DNA of 64,000 nucleotides from the NCBI RefSeq assembly GCF_038007305.1, contig NZ_JBBOWV010000001.1:3772375-3836374 (forward strand). The letters are read 5' to 3'. The position numbers and the translations under genes were made by a program. Positions 26,390 through 35,698 of this stretch are shown piece after piece (positions within the stretch are counted from its first letter, which is position 1; each line of letters begins with the position of its first letter). Source of the DNA: Solibacillus sp. FSL W7-1436. Lineage in GTDB: Bacteria > Bacillota > Bacilli > Bacillales_A > Planococcaceae. The notes below the pieces were generated by a model. That model saw only the letters and a program-made list of their open reading frames with translations, had not been told where the DNA came from and searched no databases.

Positions 26390-27422
26390 ATTGTCTCCCT
26401 TCTGCGAAAAAGGCTTGCAGCACTTCAGGAGGCTCTACTTTCGGTGCCTTTGGATCAAGCAGCCACGTTCGTGCATAATGGGTATCGGTCACTTTGAAAA
26501 AAGGTGGACGTTCAACAAAGTCGATTTTGAGTGCATACTGATTCCTCGGTGCAAATGCATCCCCTTTAATTTCTTTAAATAAGTTCGGCGGTGTTCCTTT
26601 AATCGAATACAATTCTTGGCCTTTGTTTCCTAATTGAGGAAGTGATGAAATCAAGGCCCATGTATACGGATGTTTCGCGTCAAAAAATACTTCCTCAGTC
26701 TGTCCAACTTCAATAATATCCCCTGCATACATAACCGCAATTCTGTCGGCGACTTTTGCAACGACACCTAAATCATGCGTAATATAAATTGTCGACAGCA
26801 AATACTTCTCCTGCAAATTTGTTAACAGCTGGAGGATTTGTGCCTGGATTGTTACATCGAGTGCGGTTGTCGGCTCATCACAAATAAGGATTTGCGGATT
26901 GCAGGCAACAGCAATTGCGATGACGATGCGCTGACGCATCCCGCCTGAAAATTCATGCGGGTATTGCTTATAGCGGCGTGCAACATCATGAATTCCCACA
27001 TCGCGCAGCAGCTGTAATGTTTTTTCATACGCATCATTTCCTTTTAGCCCTTGATGCAGTACGACACTCTCTTCAATTTGTTTTCCGATTGTTTTCAGCG
27101 GATTAAGCGATGTCATCGGGTCCTGTGTCACCATGGCAATTTTTTTGCCGCGAACTTTCAGCCAGTCCTTCTCTGTTTTAAACTTCGATAAATCATGTCC
27201 GTCAAAGTGGATTTGTCCATTCGCAATATAGCCGTTTTTATCAAGCAGACCCATGATGGATTTAACTAACACGGATTTCCCTGAACCGGATTCCCCTACG
27301 ATTGCAAGACTTTCTCCTTTATATAAATCGAGCGAAATATCACGGATAGCCGTCAATGTTTGTCCACGCAGTTTAAATTTTATGACTAGATTTTCGATGG
27401 ATAATATTTTTTCCTGTTCCAT
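26376..27422 (-). CDS. Oligopeptide ABC transporter ATPase (DppD/OppD type)
   Basis: 348 residues. Walker [10 protein letters not shown], signature FSGGMRQR, Walker [14 protein letters not shown], switch His in [14 protein letters not shown]. The C-terminal oligo_HPY region ([17 protein letters not shown]) is followed by a tail of about 60 residues with EVEPPEV-type sequence and unusually few cysteines, so the Fe-S cysteine motif found in some DppD proteins is absent. Paired with the DppF-type ATPase. Strong AAGGAGGAGGG ribosome binding site. Confidence 0.95.
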   Translation of the reverse strand: MEQEKILSIENLVIKFKLRGQTLTAIRDISLDLYKGESLAIVGESGSGKSVLVKSIMGLLDKNGYIANGQIHFDGHDLSKFKTEKDWLKVRGKKIAMVTQDPMTSLNPLKTIGKQIEESVVLHQGLKGNDAYEKTLQLLRDVGIHDVARRYKQYPHEFSGGMRQRIVIAIAVACNPQILICDEPTTALDVTIQAQILQLLTNLQEKYLLSTIYITHDLGVVAKVADRIAVMYAGDIIEVGQTEEVFFDAKHPYTWALISSLPQLGNKGQELYSIKGTPPNLFKEIKGDAFAPRNQYALKIDFVERPPFFKVTDTHYARTWLLDPKAPKVEPPEVLQAFFAEGRQYAND

Positions 27423-27437
27423 ATAACGCCCTCCTCC

Positions 27438-28424
27438 TTAAACGTGATTTTTCGGATCTGCCGCATCTGCAAATGCATTCCCGATAATATAAAAGGCAAT
27501 CGTAATGACACTTAGCACGATACTTGGGAAAATAAGCTGATAACGTAAATCCGGCGACATCATCAGTACGCGCCCTTCATTGATCAAGTTTCCTAATGAT
27601 GGTTCACTAACCGGCAACCCTAGTCCGATATATGTTAAAAACACTTCCGCACCAATTGCAGCCGGCACCGCTAAACTCATTCGCAGCATAATAACCGAAA
27701 TTAGATACGGGAGCAGGTTTTTCAAGATGATTTTATAACCCGGTGTTCCTAATGTTTTGGATGCCAGATTGTACTCACGATCGCGCAGGATGACGATCTG
27801 ATTTCGCAGGAAGCGTGCCATTTCAACCCAGCCTGTAATACACATGGCGATAATGATCGTCGATACGCCTGGTCGTAAAATATACGCCATCAAAATCAGC
27901 ACAATTGTTGTCGGAATGTTATCCACGATATTGTATAGCTGGGTGATCGGTGCTTCGAGTTTTCGCGAATAGCCCCATAAAGCCCCAACTGTAAAACCGA
28001 TCAGCACTTCGATAATTGCTACAGCAAAACCGATAAATAAAGACGTTCTTGTACCTTCCCAAATTCGGGACCATAAATCCTGACCGATGGAGTTTGTCCC
28101 AAAAATATATTCATCATTTGGTGCAACATTCCGGTCCTGCATTCCTGTATCCGGATTCAAGTAAATTTGAGTCGGTGATTTCTGATCTGGTAAATAAGGT
28201 TGGACAAATGTAAATGCAATCAAGACGATGACAAAAACAAGCAAAAATACAGCAATTTTATTTTTCCTGAAGGAGCGGAAGGTCGAACGCCAATAAGAGT
28301 AATTGGAATAAGCTGTTTCTTCCGCTTTTGCATCATCGACAGCGGCAAAGTCAAACATATGATCATGCAGCTGTTCTGTTGATTTTTCCGAAATATTCTG
28401 AATCTCTTTCGTGAAAATTCCCAT
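27438..28424 (-). CDS. Oligopeptide ABC transporter permease (DppC/OppC type)
   Basis: 328 residues. An N-terminal cytoplasmic stretch of about 50 residues is followed by a first membrane helix (IAVFLLVFVIVLIAFTF), an extracytoplasmic loop containing the FGTNSIGQDLWSRIWEG signature of the OppC family, and five more helices. The EAA-type loop reads SKTLGTPGYKIILKNLLP. Its ATG shares one base with the stop of the upstream permease gene (TAATG), so translation is coupled. It forms the channel with the OppB-type permease. Confidence 0.95.
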   Translation of the reverse strand: MGIFTKEIQNISEKSTEQLHDHMFDFAAVDDAKAEETAYSNYSYWRSTFRSFRKNKIAVFLLVFVIVLIAFTFVQPYLPDQKSPTQIYLNPDTGMQDRNVAPNDEYIFGTNSIGQDLWSRIWEGTRTSLFIGFAVAIIEVLIGFTVGALWGYSRKLEAPITQLYNIVDNIPTTIVLILMAYILRPGVSTIIIAMCITGWVEMARFLRNQIVILRDREYNLASKTLGTPGYKIILKNLLPYLISVIMLRMSLAVPAAIGAEVFLTYIGLGLPVSEPSLGNLINEGRVLMMSPDLRYQLIFPSIVLSVITIAFYIIGNAFADAADPKNHV

Positions 28425-29368
28425 TAGCGTACACTGTCCCCTTTCCCTAGTTTAATTCGAGGGTCAACAATTGCCATCAGTAAGTCCCCCAAAATTAAAC
28501 CAATGATCCCTAGTGAAGAAAATACAAGCACTAAACCTTGTACGACATTATTATCCTGACGCTGGATCGCATCTACGAGCAATCCACCCATACCTGGAAT
28601 CGAAAATAATGATTCAATGTAAATCGAACCGGTAATCGTAAATAAAATCGTTGCAGGTAAATATTGCGCCATCGGGATGAACGCATTTCTCATCACATGG
28701 CGGAACATAATCGTACGTTCTGTCACACCTTTTGCACGAGCCAGCTTAATATAATCCTTGTTCAGCTCATCTACCATATAGCGTCGCATCCACATTGCAT
28801 AAGAAGCAATCGGACCAAGTGCCAAACAGATTAACGGTAAAATGAAACTCCGCGGGTTATATTCATCAAACAGCATCGGCAAGTTGAACCATTCCGAAAT
28901 ATACATTTGAATCATAAGGAAATACACCATCGCCGGAACTGCTACTACAATAACGATATAGCCTGTGCCGAGCCGGTCGAGCCAGCGTCCTTTAAACTGG
29001 GCCATCAAAATACCCAACGGTACACCAACTAATAAAGACAGCGCTACAGCACCTAATCCAAACAATATAGAATACATCATTTTATCCTGAATAATGTCAA
29101 GTACTGGTACATCTGTGCGGTATGTAATCGATTTTCCTAAATCACCCTGAATAAGGTCGATGTAGAAGTTTTTAAGTTGGACTAATAACGGATCCCGTAA
29201 GCCCAGATTTGTTAAATAAATCTCCTGTTGTTCTGCCGACATTTTTTCTGCTGCTGCACCTAAATAGCCTTCATCAGGCATTAATCGTAACAGGGAGAAA
29301 ACTATTGTCACGATGATAAATAACGTAAATATGGATTGCGCGAATCGTTTCGCAATATACTTTAACAA
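28424..29368 (-). CDS. Oligopeptide ABC transporter permease (DppB/OppB type)
   Basis: 314 residues and six membrane segments. The N-terminus YIAKRFAQSIFTLFIIVTIVF and the EAA loop ARAKGVTERTIMFRHVMRNA are typical of OppB. The large first loop contains IQGDLGKSITYRTDVPV. It partners the OppC-type permease. It follows the binding protein gene after 173 bases that contain a stable stem, so less permease than binding protein is expected. Confidence 0.95.
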   Translation of the reverse strand: MLKYIAKRFAQSIFTLFIIVTIVFSLLRLMPDEGYLGAAAEKMSAEQQEIYLTNLGLRDPLLVQLKNFYIDLIQGDLGKSITYRTDVPVLDIIQDKMMYSILFGLGAVALSLLVGVPLGILMAQFKGRWLDRLGTGYIVIVVAVPAMVYFLMIQMYISEWFNLPMLFDEYNPRSFILPLICLALGPIASYAMWMRRYMVDELNKDYIKLARAKGVTERTIMFRHVMRNAFIPMAQYLPATILFTITGSIYIESLFSIPGMGGLLVDAIQRQDNNVVQGLVLVFSSLGIIGLILGDLLMAIVDPRIKLGKGDSVR

Positions 29369-29482
29369 ACACGTTCCCTCCTCAGTATTTCCTCGGCGTA
29401 ATGACGTCCGGTGTCTTGTCTGTCGCTAGTGCTCATTACCCCTTATTGAACCCGTAGGTCGAATAAAGTTATAAAAGCAGAA

Positions 29483-29512
29483 AGGAGATGCAGAAACATC
29501 CTGTCATCTCCT
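29483..29512 (-). terminator. Attenuator-like stem between the binding protein and permease genes
   Basis: AGGAGATG (29483-29490) pairs perfectly with CATCTCCT (29505-29512), with an inner CAG/CTG. On the minus strand only TTCTGCTTTTATAA follows, so termination would be partial. Such stems between binding-protein and permease genes are common. Confidence 0.55.
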
Positions 29513-29541
29513 AATCTACCTCCATTTAAAATGCCTTCGTA

Positions 29542-31350
29542 TTAATTAGAAGTGTTTGCTAATGCTTCCGCACGTTCTTTTTCCCATGCTTCTTTAGCAG
29601 ACTTGAATTCTTCATTACTCATTGGCTTTTCTAGGATAGACTGACCTTTAAACTTCTCGGATGTAACACCAAATGGCGAATATTGTGATTCAAATGGATT
29701 CAATTTTGAAGCAGTGTAACCGCCGCCGCCTACAGCGTACGGAATAACAAATGCTTCTTCAATTAAAAATGCCTCTGCTTTTGCAAATAGCTCATAACGC
29801 ACTGCCGGATCCACTTCTGCTTTTGCTGCTTCGACTAGCTTGTTATATTCACTGTTATAACCTTCTGCCATTTCCGGCTTGTTATATGTTCCGCCTTCTG
29901 TAAATGGATCTGTATATGTTGACGGGTCAGCAAAGTCCGGACCCCAGTTTGCTTCGATCATCGAGAACTTACCAGGACGACGGATTTCACCAAGGAATCC
30001 TGTCGCAGGACCTGCATAAAGCTCCACATCGATGTAATCAGCACCTAATAGGTTTTCAAGCTGCTGTTCCACTACTTGTGAACGGTTTGCCCATTCCGGT
30101 GAACCAGAGTTGTAAGGTAATAATACCTTAACCGGGAATGTTGCTTTACCAGCTAATGCAGCCAATGCAGCTTCTTTATGTTCAAGCGCTAAATCTTTGT
30201 TAAATGAATCTGTTTCTGTGATTGCTTTTAATGGCTCAAGCATTGTGTAATCTACACCCTCAACATCAACAAAGTTCTTTGGTGTAATTGTATTTGACAA
30301 TAAATCTTGTGGATTGTAAGGCTCGATTGTTAACATCGCCGATACACGGTCAAGCGCATGATAAAGCGATTTACGGAAATCTTTATTGTTCACTGCCACT
30401 TTCCAGTTTTCAGGCTCATACTCTGCATCATATTGCGGATCGAAGTTTAATGCATAGAAGTATGTGTAGAAGTTGTTTGTGTTTTGACGTACTAAATCTT
30501 TTTTGTCGTCACTGTTTAACCATTCATCTAAAATGGACGTCGGAATCAATGCCCCATCAATCTCATCACGTAAGAACAGTTCAGGTGCAACTGTTGCTGC
30601 TTCTTTATTGTACTTATAGCGGATACGATCGATTTTCACTGTTTCCTTATCCCAGTAAGCATCGTTTTTCACAAGTACACGCTCATTTTGAGGTTCGAAT
30701 TTATCTAAAATATATGCGCCGTTATATAAAATATTCTCGCGAGTCGTTCCAAATGCATCGCCTTTTTCAGCTAAAAATTCCCCGTTTACCGGGAAGAAAC
30801 ATACATAGTTCAGCATCGATAAAAAGTATGGCGTCGGGGCTTCCAATGTATATTCAAGCGTTGTTTCATCAATCGCTTTAATACCTACTTGAGAGAAATC
30901 CGTTACTTCACCGTTATAGAAGGCATCACCGTTTTTCACGACTGTTGCAATCCATGCTGTCGATGATTCGTTTTTCGCATCAAGTACATAATTTAAACCG
31001 TCTACAAAGTCCTGTGCCACAACATTTTCTACATCTTTACCTTCATGGTCTACCCACTTTACATCATCACGAAGTTTGAATGTCCATACAGTCGCATCTT
31101 CATTGGATTCCCAGCTTTCTGCTAATCCTGGCTTCACGACTCCGTATTGGTCATATTCTATTAATCCTTCAACTAAATTCGCCGATAAAGCAAATTCATT
31201 TGTTTCTGCTGTTTTTAAATAGTTCAGCGTTTTAATTTCACCTGAGTACACTGTTCGATATTCCGATGTTTCACCGGATTCCGATGAATCACCACAAGCT
31301 GCCAGTACGAGTACAAACATACAAAGTAACGCTAACAAAGATTTTTTCAA
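29542..31350 (-). CDS. Oligopeptide-binding lipoprotein (OppA/DppE type)
   Basis: About 602 residues. Lipoprotein signal ends in VLAACG with lipidated Cys19 (numbering from the chosen start). The mature part is a family 5 solute-binding protein with GLIEYDQYGVVKPGLAESW near the N-terminus, YTFKLRDDVKW-like sequence, and the conserved WGPDFADPSTYTDPF late block. It captures peptides for the transporter. I chose the TTG at 31350, eight bases after GGGGG; an ATG at 31356 or TTG at 31365 are alternatives. By operon context the ligand is a wall peptide such as L-Ala-D-Glu-diamino acid; this is inference. Confidence 0.93.
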   Translation of the reverse strand: MKKSLLALLCMFVLVLAACGDSSESGETSEYRTVYSGEIKTLNYLKTAETNEFALSANLVEGLIEYDQYGVVKPGLAESWESNEDATVWTFKLRDDVKWVDHEGKDVENVVAQDFVDGLNYVLDAKNESSTAWIATVVKNGDAFYNGEVTDFSQVGIKAIDETTLEYTLEAPTPYFLSMLNYVCFFPVNGEFLAEKGDAFGTTRENILYNGAYILDKFEPQNERVLVKNDAYWDKETVKIDRIRYKYNKEAATVAPELFLRDEIDGALIPTSILDEWLNSDDKKDLVRQNTNNFYTYFYALNFDPQYDAEYEPENWKVAVNNKDFRKSLYHALDRVSAMLTIEPYNPQDLLSNTITPKNFVDVEGVDYTMLEPLKAITETDSFNKDLALEHKEAALAALAGKATFPVKVLLPYNSGSPEWANRSQVVEQQLENLLGADYIDVELYAGPATGFLGEIRRPGKFSMIEANWGPDFADPSTYTDPFTEGGTYNKPEMAEGYNSEYNKLVEAAKAEVDPAVRYELFAKAEAFLIEEAFVIPYAVGGGGYTASKLNPFESQYSPFGVTSEKFKGQSILEKPMSNEEFKSAKEAWEKERAEALANTSN

Positions 31351-31374
31351 AGTCATTTCCCCCAATTCTTTTTT

Positions 31375-32460
31375 CTATCTGGCTAAGTAAGCCTCTATTA
31401 ATAACCCGATACCGGGAGCATCGGTCATCTGAATATTTTCCCCTTTGAAGATCGGCCCCCCTTCAATTGGATCTTCAATGCACAAACTTGGTCCATCTAA
31501 ATCGACCATTGTGATATTTTTGCTCGCTGCGGCAAAGTGCGCAGCTGCACTGACACTTATTTTTGTTTCGAGCATACAGCCAATCATACAAGCAACACCA
31601 TTTGCCTCCGCAATGTGGTTAATTTGCTGCGCTTTGGAAATACCCCCTGTTTTCATCAGCTTAATATTTATTAAATCCGCGGCCCGCTTTTCAATGACCT
31701 CGATCGCTTGCTTTGGAGAAAATACACTTTCGTCCGCCAAAATATTTGTATACGTATTGCTTGTGACATATTGCATGCCCTTTACATCACTGTAGTGTAC
31801 AGGCTGTTCTACGAGCTCAATATCTGCCCCTTTATCTTCAAGCTGTCCAATGATTTTTACAGCTTCTTTTGCTGTCCAACCTTGATTGGCATCAACTCTT
31901 AATGTAGTATCAGGTCCTACCGCTTTTCGGATAGCCATAACCCGTTCAACATCTTCTACAGGATTTTTCCCCACTTTCACTTTTAAAATGGAAAAGCCCC
32001 GTTTGACAGCCGCTAAACTGTCTTTCACCATTTCATCCGTACCATTTACACTAATCGTAATGTCCGTTGTAATGTTCTTCCGGTAGCCTCCCAGCAATTT
32101 ATAAAGAGGGGCATTGTATTGTTTCGCCCATAAATCATAAAGCGCAATTTCGACCGCCGCTTTAGCACTTGTATTCTGGTAGAGAGACGCATCGATCTTT
32201 TGACAAAGCAGTGCAATCTCATCAATTTCAATTCCGATAATCGATGGTGCGATCACTTCTTCTATCGCATAGCGGATTGATGAAAGTGTCTCGCCAGTAA
32301 TGACATGGGTCGGCGCAGCTTCACCAATGCCGATTAGCCCGTTGTCGGTATAAATAAAGACCGCGATATTTCGTATACTATGTACTGTACGTAGTGCTGT
32401 TTTAAATGGGGTAATAAGAGGTGCCTCGACTAGCCCCACCTCAACTTTTGATATTTTCAT
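31375..32460 (-). CDS. ykfB: L-Ala-D/L-Glu epimerase
   Basis: 361 residues, enolase superfamily, muconate-lactonising subgroup. The catalytic KVKVG (KxK), metal ligands Asp in RVDANQGW, Glu in LVEQP and Asp in LADES, and the second catalytic Lys in IKLMKTGG are all present. The DxD near the C-terminus (VDLDGP) is the specificity mark for dipeptide epimerases. The enzyme turns L-Ala-D-Glu into L-Ala-L-Glu so that normal peptidases can use it. It lies between the D-aminopeptidase and binding-protein genes. Start ATG follows CAGGTGAA. Confidence 0.96.
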   Translation of the reverse strand: MKISKVEVGLVEAPLITPFKTALRTVHSIRNIAVFIYTDNGLIGIGEAAPTHVITGETLSSIRYAIEEVIAPSIIGIEIDEIALLCQKIDASLYQNTSAKAAVEIALYDLWAKQYNAPLYKLLGGYRKNITTDITISVNGTDEMVKDSLAAVKRGFSILKVKVGKNPVEDVERVMAIRKAVGPDTTLRVDANQGWTAKEAVKIIGQLEDKGADIELVEQPVHYSDVKGMQYVTSNTYTNILADESVFSPKQAIEVIEKRAADLINIKLMKTGGISKAQQINHIAEANGVACMIGCMLETKISVSAAAHFAAASKNITMVDLDGPSLCIEDPIEGGPIFKGENIQMTDAPGIGLLIEAYLAR

Positions 32461-32472
32461 AAATTCACCTGC

Positions 32473-33267
32473 TTAAGTTAAAAATTGTAACAGTCTCAAC
32501 ACTTCAAAATAATCGTTCGTTTCGTACTGGACTGTATTATGCGGTTTAAACGTTGCGCCTGGGTAAAATGAATTGCGGTAGGCTTTAATATGATCCTTGT
32601 AAATTATTTCTACCGTAAAGTGTTTCGGCAATTCTATTAGAAGCTTTGAACGTTCAATCTTCATTGCCTGTTCTACAAGACGTTTTGTCTGTTTTAATGT
32701 CGTTTGCGGGCTTACACTAATCGTTGCATGACCGACTCCCTCTTTTGTCGCGAATGTGATGATTCGGTCATTGTATCGGGAGATATGTTCTGTCAAAGCC
32801 TGATCTCCGCTGACAAAAGCAACCGGTACATCATGGAGGGCAGCTGCATATGTATTTATTAAAAATTCACTGGCATATTCCCCGTTTATTTTGATATCCG
32901 CCAATAAGCTCAATGTATGTGCAAGCGGGTTCTTCTCACTGCCACCTTCACTGTGGTAGCCAATAAATATCGCCCGGTCAAAACTGCTGTCCAATCCTGC
33001 AACCATGCACATCGGCTCTTGGGTCCAGCCGCGAATGACTTTAACATTCTCCGGCAAGTTTTCTATAAGAATATTGCGGCCGGAATCATGTGCATCTTTC
33101 AGTAAAATTTCAGTAGCCCCACCTGCAAAGGCTCCATCAATTGCGGCTAGCACTTCTTTTGTCATTTGTTTTTGAAACTGGGCGTAATCAGGAGCGCTCA
33201 GTTCGGTTTCACTCCATACCGTTGTGCCCGTGATGCCCTCAATATCAGCACTTATATATACTTTCAT
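32473..33267 (-). CDS. dppA: D-aminopeptidase DppA (peptidase M55)
   Basis: 264 residues. Zinc ligands are recognisable: Asp8 and Glu10 in ISADIEGITG, a His in LLKDAHDSG and a His in IGYHSEGG. The catalytic segment FVSGDQAL and EGVGHATISVSP complete the family pattern. The B. subtilis homologue is a decameric zinc enzyme that releases N-terminal D-amino acids and is first in the dpp operon. Here it also leads the operon. I chose the ATG at 33267, which follows AAAGGAAAA; the in-frame ATG at 33300 has no ribosome binding site. Confidence 0.95.
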   Translation of the reverse strand: MKVYISADIEGITGTTVWSETELSAPDYAQFQKQMTKEVLAAIDGAFAGGATEILLKDAHDSGRNILIENLPENVKVIRGWTQEPMCMVAGLDSSFDRAIFIGYHSEGGSEKNPLAHTLSLLADIKINGEYASEFLINTYAAALHDVPVAFVSGDQALTEHISRYNDRIITFATKEGVGHATISVSPQTTLKQTKRLVEQAMKIERSKLLIELPKHFTVEIIYKDHIKAYRNSFYPGATFKPHNTVQYETNDYFEVLRLLQFLT

Positions 33268-33362
33268 ATATAGTGATTTTCCTTTCATCATGTATTTCAT
33301 TAACCAGTAGAGAATAACATTTTCGAAGATTTAGATTTTTCAGTCTTTTATTTATAATCTAT

Positions 33363-33391
33363 AAAATACCATACTTATTTCGATTGTGGAA
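33363..33391 (-). promoter_or_regulatory. Candidate promoter of the dppA-ykf operon
   Basis: Minus-strand TTCCAC (33386-33391), 17-base spacer and TATTTT (33363-33368). The whole gap 33268-33511 is very AT-rich and holds no gene. I looked for a CodY box, since CodY controls dpp in B. subtilis, but found no convincing match. Confidence 0.4.
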
Positions 33392-33511
33392 GTTTTTTCT
33401 AATAGTTTTTTTAATAAAATATTAAAATTGTAAATCGCTAAAACCTTAGATTAATCGCGTTATTTCAAAAATTTCAAAACATATTATCCCAATGGTTATT
33501 ATATTTTCATA

Positions 33512-33547
33512 AGAAAAAGACCTTTTACATAGAAACGCTGTAAAAGG
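33512..33547 (-). terminator. Terminator of the S58 peptidase gene
   Basis: Perfect 9-bp stem CCTTTTACA/TGTAAAAGG (33521-33529 with 33539-33547) followed by TCTTTTTCTT on the minus strand. It separates the S58 gene from the muropeptide operon. Confidence 0.8.
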
Positions 33548-33576
33548 CTGAGAAAAATTACTTATGAAAAAATACA

Positions 33577-34623
33577 TTATTCGACAAAATTATATTTTTG
33601 GACTTGATGATTATTTCTTCCCGTTGTGGTTTTAGCCTGCGACAAGGAATTCAGGATTGCTTCTTCAGTTGCTTCTGCAGCTGCCATAAATAACGTGTTC
33701 ATGATGTCATGGTCTTCTCTAATCTGTTGGCGACTTTCCAGTTCTCCCACAAATTGATGTTGTACTGTACGAGCTGTTGTAAAACCGACGACAATATCTC
33801 CGCTACCATGGGAAAAGTTGCTGCCTGTTCGCCCTAACCCTATCCCGCAGCGTTTTATAACTCGTTTCAGCTGGCGGCTGCTTAATGGAATATCTGTCGC
33901 CATCACAATGATAATAGAGCCGTCTGTTGGACTAATCGTCGATTCTCCATTGGCAGCCGTTATCTTATACCGGTCTGTCAGAAATTCGCTTGCCTTTCCA
34001 AAGTTACTCAATACAAGGCATCCGACAGTATATTTTTTGCCAGTCCGATTTTCAACGAGGCGGGAAGAACTGCCAATCCCTCCTTTATACCCGAAGCAAA
34101 CCATACCTTTTCCTGCCCCGACTGCTCCCTCTTCAGCAATATGAGTTTTAGCTTGCTGTATTGCTTCAATTGCATGTTCAGGTGTTACAGGAAAATGACG
34201 GATGGAGTTTAGATGGCTATCATTGCATTCTCCTACAACGATATTAACTGTACCAGTTGAAATTCCTATTTCTTCGTTTTGTTCAAGTAAATACTGGAGC
34301 GTCCCTTGTGATACATTCGGTACCCCAAAAGTATTAGTCAGCATAATCGGTGATTCGATTACGCCAAGTTCATCCAATTGAACGAGACCGGTTGTTTTTC
34401 CAAAACCGTTTAATACATAGCTGGCTGCTGTCACCTTTTCCCGGAATAGATTGCCTTGGTGCGGTAAAATAGCCGTTACTCCGGTACAGGCAGCATCACC
34501 TGAATCATTTAACGGATAATCCAATGTCACATGTCCCACACTTACTCCTTCAATATCGGTAATGCAGTTTTTTTCACCTGTAGGCAGTTGTCCAATCGTT
34601 ATACCCAATTCGCGTACTTTCAT
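33577..34623 (-). CDS. P1 family peptidase (S58, DmpA-like)
   Basis: 348 residues. The family start ITDIEGVSVGHVTLDYP and the conserved TGVTAILPHQGNLF, TNTFGVPNVSQG and GYKGGIGSSSR segments are present; the Ser after GIG(S)SSR is the self-processing and catalytic residue. Members are N-terminal nucleophile aminopeptidases, some active on D-amino acids. Being next to the murein-peptide operon it may trim D-amino acid peptides, but it has its own terminator. The ATG at 34623 follows AAAGGAGA. Confidence 0.92.
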   Translation of the reverse strand: MKVRELGITIGQLPTGEKNCITDIEGVSVGHVTLDYPLNDSGDAACTGVTAILPHQGNLFREKVTAASYVLNGFGKTTGLVQLDELGVIESPIMLTNTFGVPNVSQGTLQYLLEQNEEIGISTGTVNIVVGECNDSHLNSIRHFPVTPEHAIEAIQQAKTHIAEEGAVGAGKGMVCFGYKGGIGSSSRLVENRTGKKYTVGCLVLSNFGKASEFLTDRYKITAANGESTISPTDGSIIIVMATDIPLSSRQLKRVIKRCGIGLGRTGSNFSHGSGDIVVGFTTARTVQHQFVGELESRQQIREDHDIMNTLFMAAAEATEEAILNSLSQAKTTTGRNNHQVQKYNFVE

Positions 34624-34691
34624 TGTCTGTTCTCCTTTAATCATTTAAATAGTCTGTTTTATCGTAAACAACTTTTTCCAAAAAGAAAACA

Positions 34692-34727
34692 GAAAAAAGA
34701 CACGACCTCCCGCAAGGCCGCATCTTT
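34692..34727 (-). terminator. Terminator of the small gene at 34782-34910
   Basis: 12 consecutive pairs including G-U (34715-34726 with 34697-34708), 6-base loop, followed by six T on the minus strand. It lies 55 bases after the stop of the small ORF and supports that ORF being transcribed. Confidence 0.85.
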
Positions 34728-34781
34728 ATCATCATATCCTTTTAAATTTGTGTTCCATTAATAATTCTTACTTACACAAAA

Positions 34782-34910
34782 TTATATTTCCAGAATTCCT
34801 CTTGTCCAACGATCAACAAAGCTTTCAAAAGTAATGCCGTATTTGTTATACACTTCATGATAAACAAAGTAAATTCCAAGTTTGTCTAGCAATTCATCAT
34901 TAATCCGCAT
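34782..34910 (-). CDS. Possible 42-residue protein, unknown
   Basis: A short frame reading MRINDELLDKLGIYF and ending FVDRWTRGILEI. It is mixed polar and aromatic, with no membrane helix, and codon choice is like its neighbours. An AGCGAGTGA lies seven bases before the ATG as a fair ribosome binding site. A promoter-like TTGCCT-17-TATCTA lies upstream (about 34930-34960), and a strong terminator follows. It stands alone in the 500-base gap between the S58 gene and a lipoprotein gene. The rest of that gap holds nothing else I recognise. Function unknown; could be non-coding instead. Confidence 0.5.
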   Translation of the reverse strand: MRINDELLDKLGIYFVYHEVYNKYGITFESFVDRWTRGILEI

Positions 34911-35163
34911 TAAAATCACTCGCTTTCGATTATTTAGATAGTGGACTTTTCAGTGCCAGGCAATTCGTATCTATTTCTAATCATACCCAGAGTTGCGAAC
35001 ATTATTCATGAACAGACAAGGCGAACAATTTCGAAAAAAGAATCTCTTTCTTTCAACTGATTAATAACTGTTACAATTTTTTCACAATCTGTATTAAAAT
35101 CGGTGCGAATCTTTCAGCGCAATTTAGTAAGATGAATGAAAGGACAGCATTGGAGGGACTCTA

Positions 35164-35655
35164 ATGAGGAGATTTAGTTTAGTATTATTTACGGCCGCTT
35201 TATTGGCAGGATGTGGTGATATGGCTGCAGATTTAAAGGAGGCGGCGGCAGGTATTAATTCAAAGGCAAATGAAGCAGCTTCTGCGATTTCAATCGATAT
35301 CCATTCCGTTCGAGCTACTGAAATCAAATACGACAACCAAACTTTTACTATTAACGACTTATTTAAGACTATATTACGCGATGTCCAATGGGAATATGAC
35401 GACAGCGGTAAAAACCCGCAGTTAAAAATCACAGGCACTTGGCAGGATAACGGTTTATTCGCCCAGCACTCTTTTTCTGCGGGGCAAAAAGAACTGGTAA
35501 AGGAAAATGGTAAAGTAGAAGTTCTGCTTTCATTTGACAATGACATTTTAGATGAATCAAGAACAAAGGTAACGATGGAGTTGAATGGACGGACATTTAT
35601 AAAAGAAGAGGGTCAGGAAGTTCTTCATCATATGTATAAAACCTACATACAATAA
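35164..35655 (+). CDS. Putative lipoprotein, unknown function
   Basis: 163 residues. The N-terminus is a lipoprotein signal, MRRFSLVLFTAALLAGCGD, with lipidated Cys17. A helical, Ala-rich spacer (about 20-45) precedes a strand-rich domain with ITGTWQDNG and KVEVLLSFDND. No family recognised. ATG with GGAGGG upstream. No terminator is obvious before the sigma-B promoter of csbD, so the two may share some read-through. It is probably anchored on the outer membrane face. Confidence 0.75.
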   Translation: MRRFSLVLFTAALLAGCGDMAADLKEAAAGINSKANEAASAISIDIHSVRATEIKYDNQTFTINDLFKTILRDVQWEYDDSGKNPQLKITGTWQDNGLFAQHSFSAGQKELVKENGKVEVLLSFDNDILDESRTKVTMELNGRTFIKEEGQEVLHHMYKTYIQ

Positions 35656-35698
35656 CACTTTCGTTCTTTTGTTTTGATCCGAATTTTCGGTTCGTCTT

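Noticed and set aside
33268..33511. CodY-box search in front of dppA
   Set aside because: Best partial matches to AATTTTCWGAAAATT have about five mismatches or need a gap, so I do not claim CodY control.
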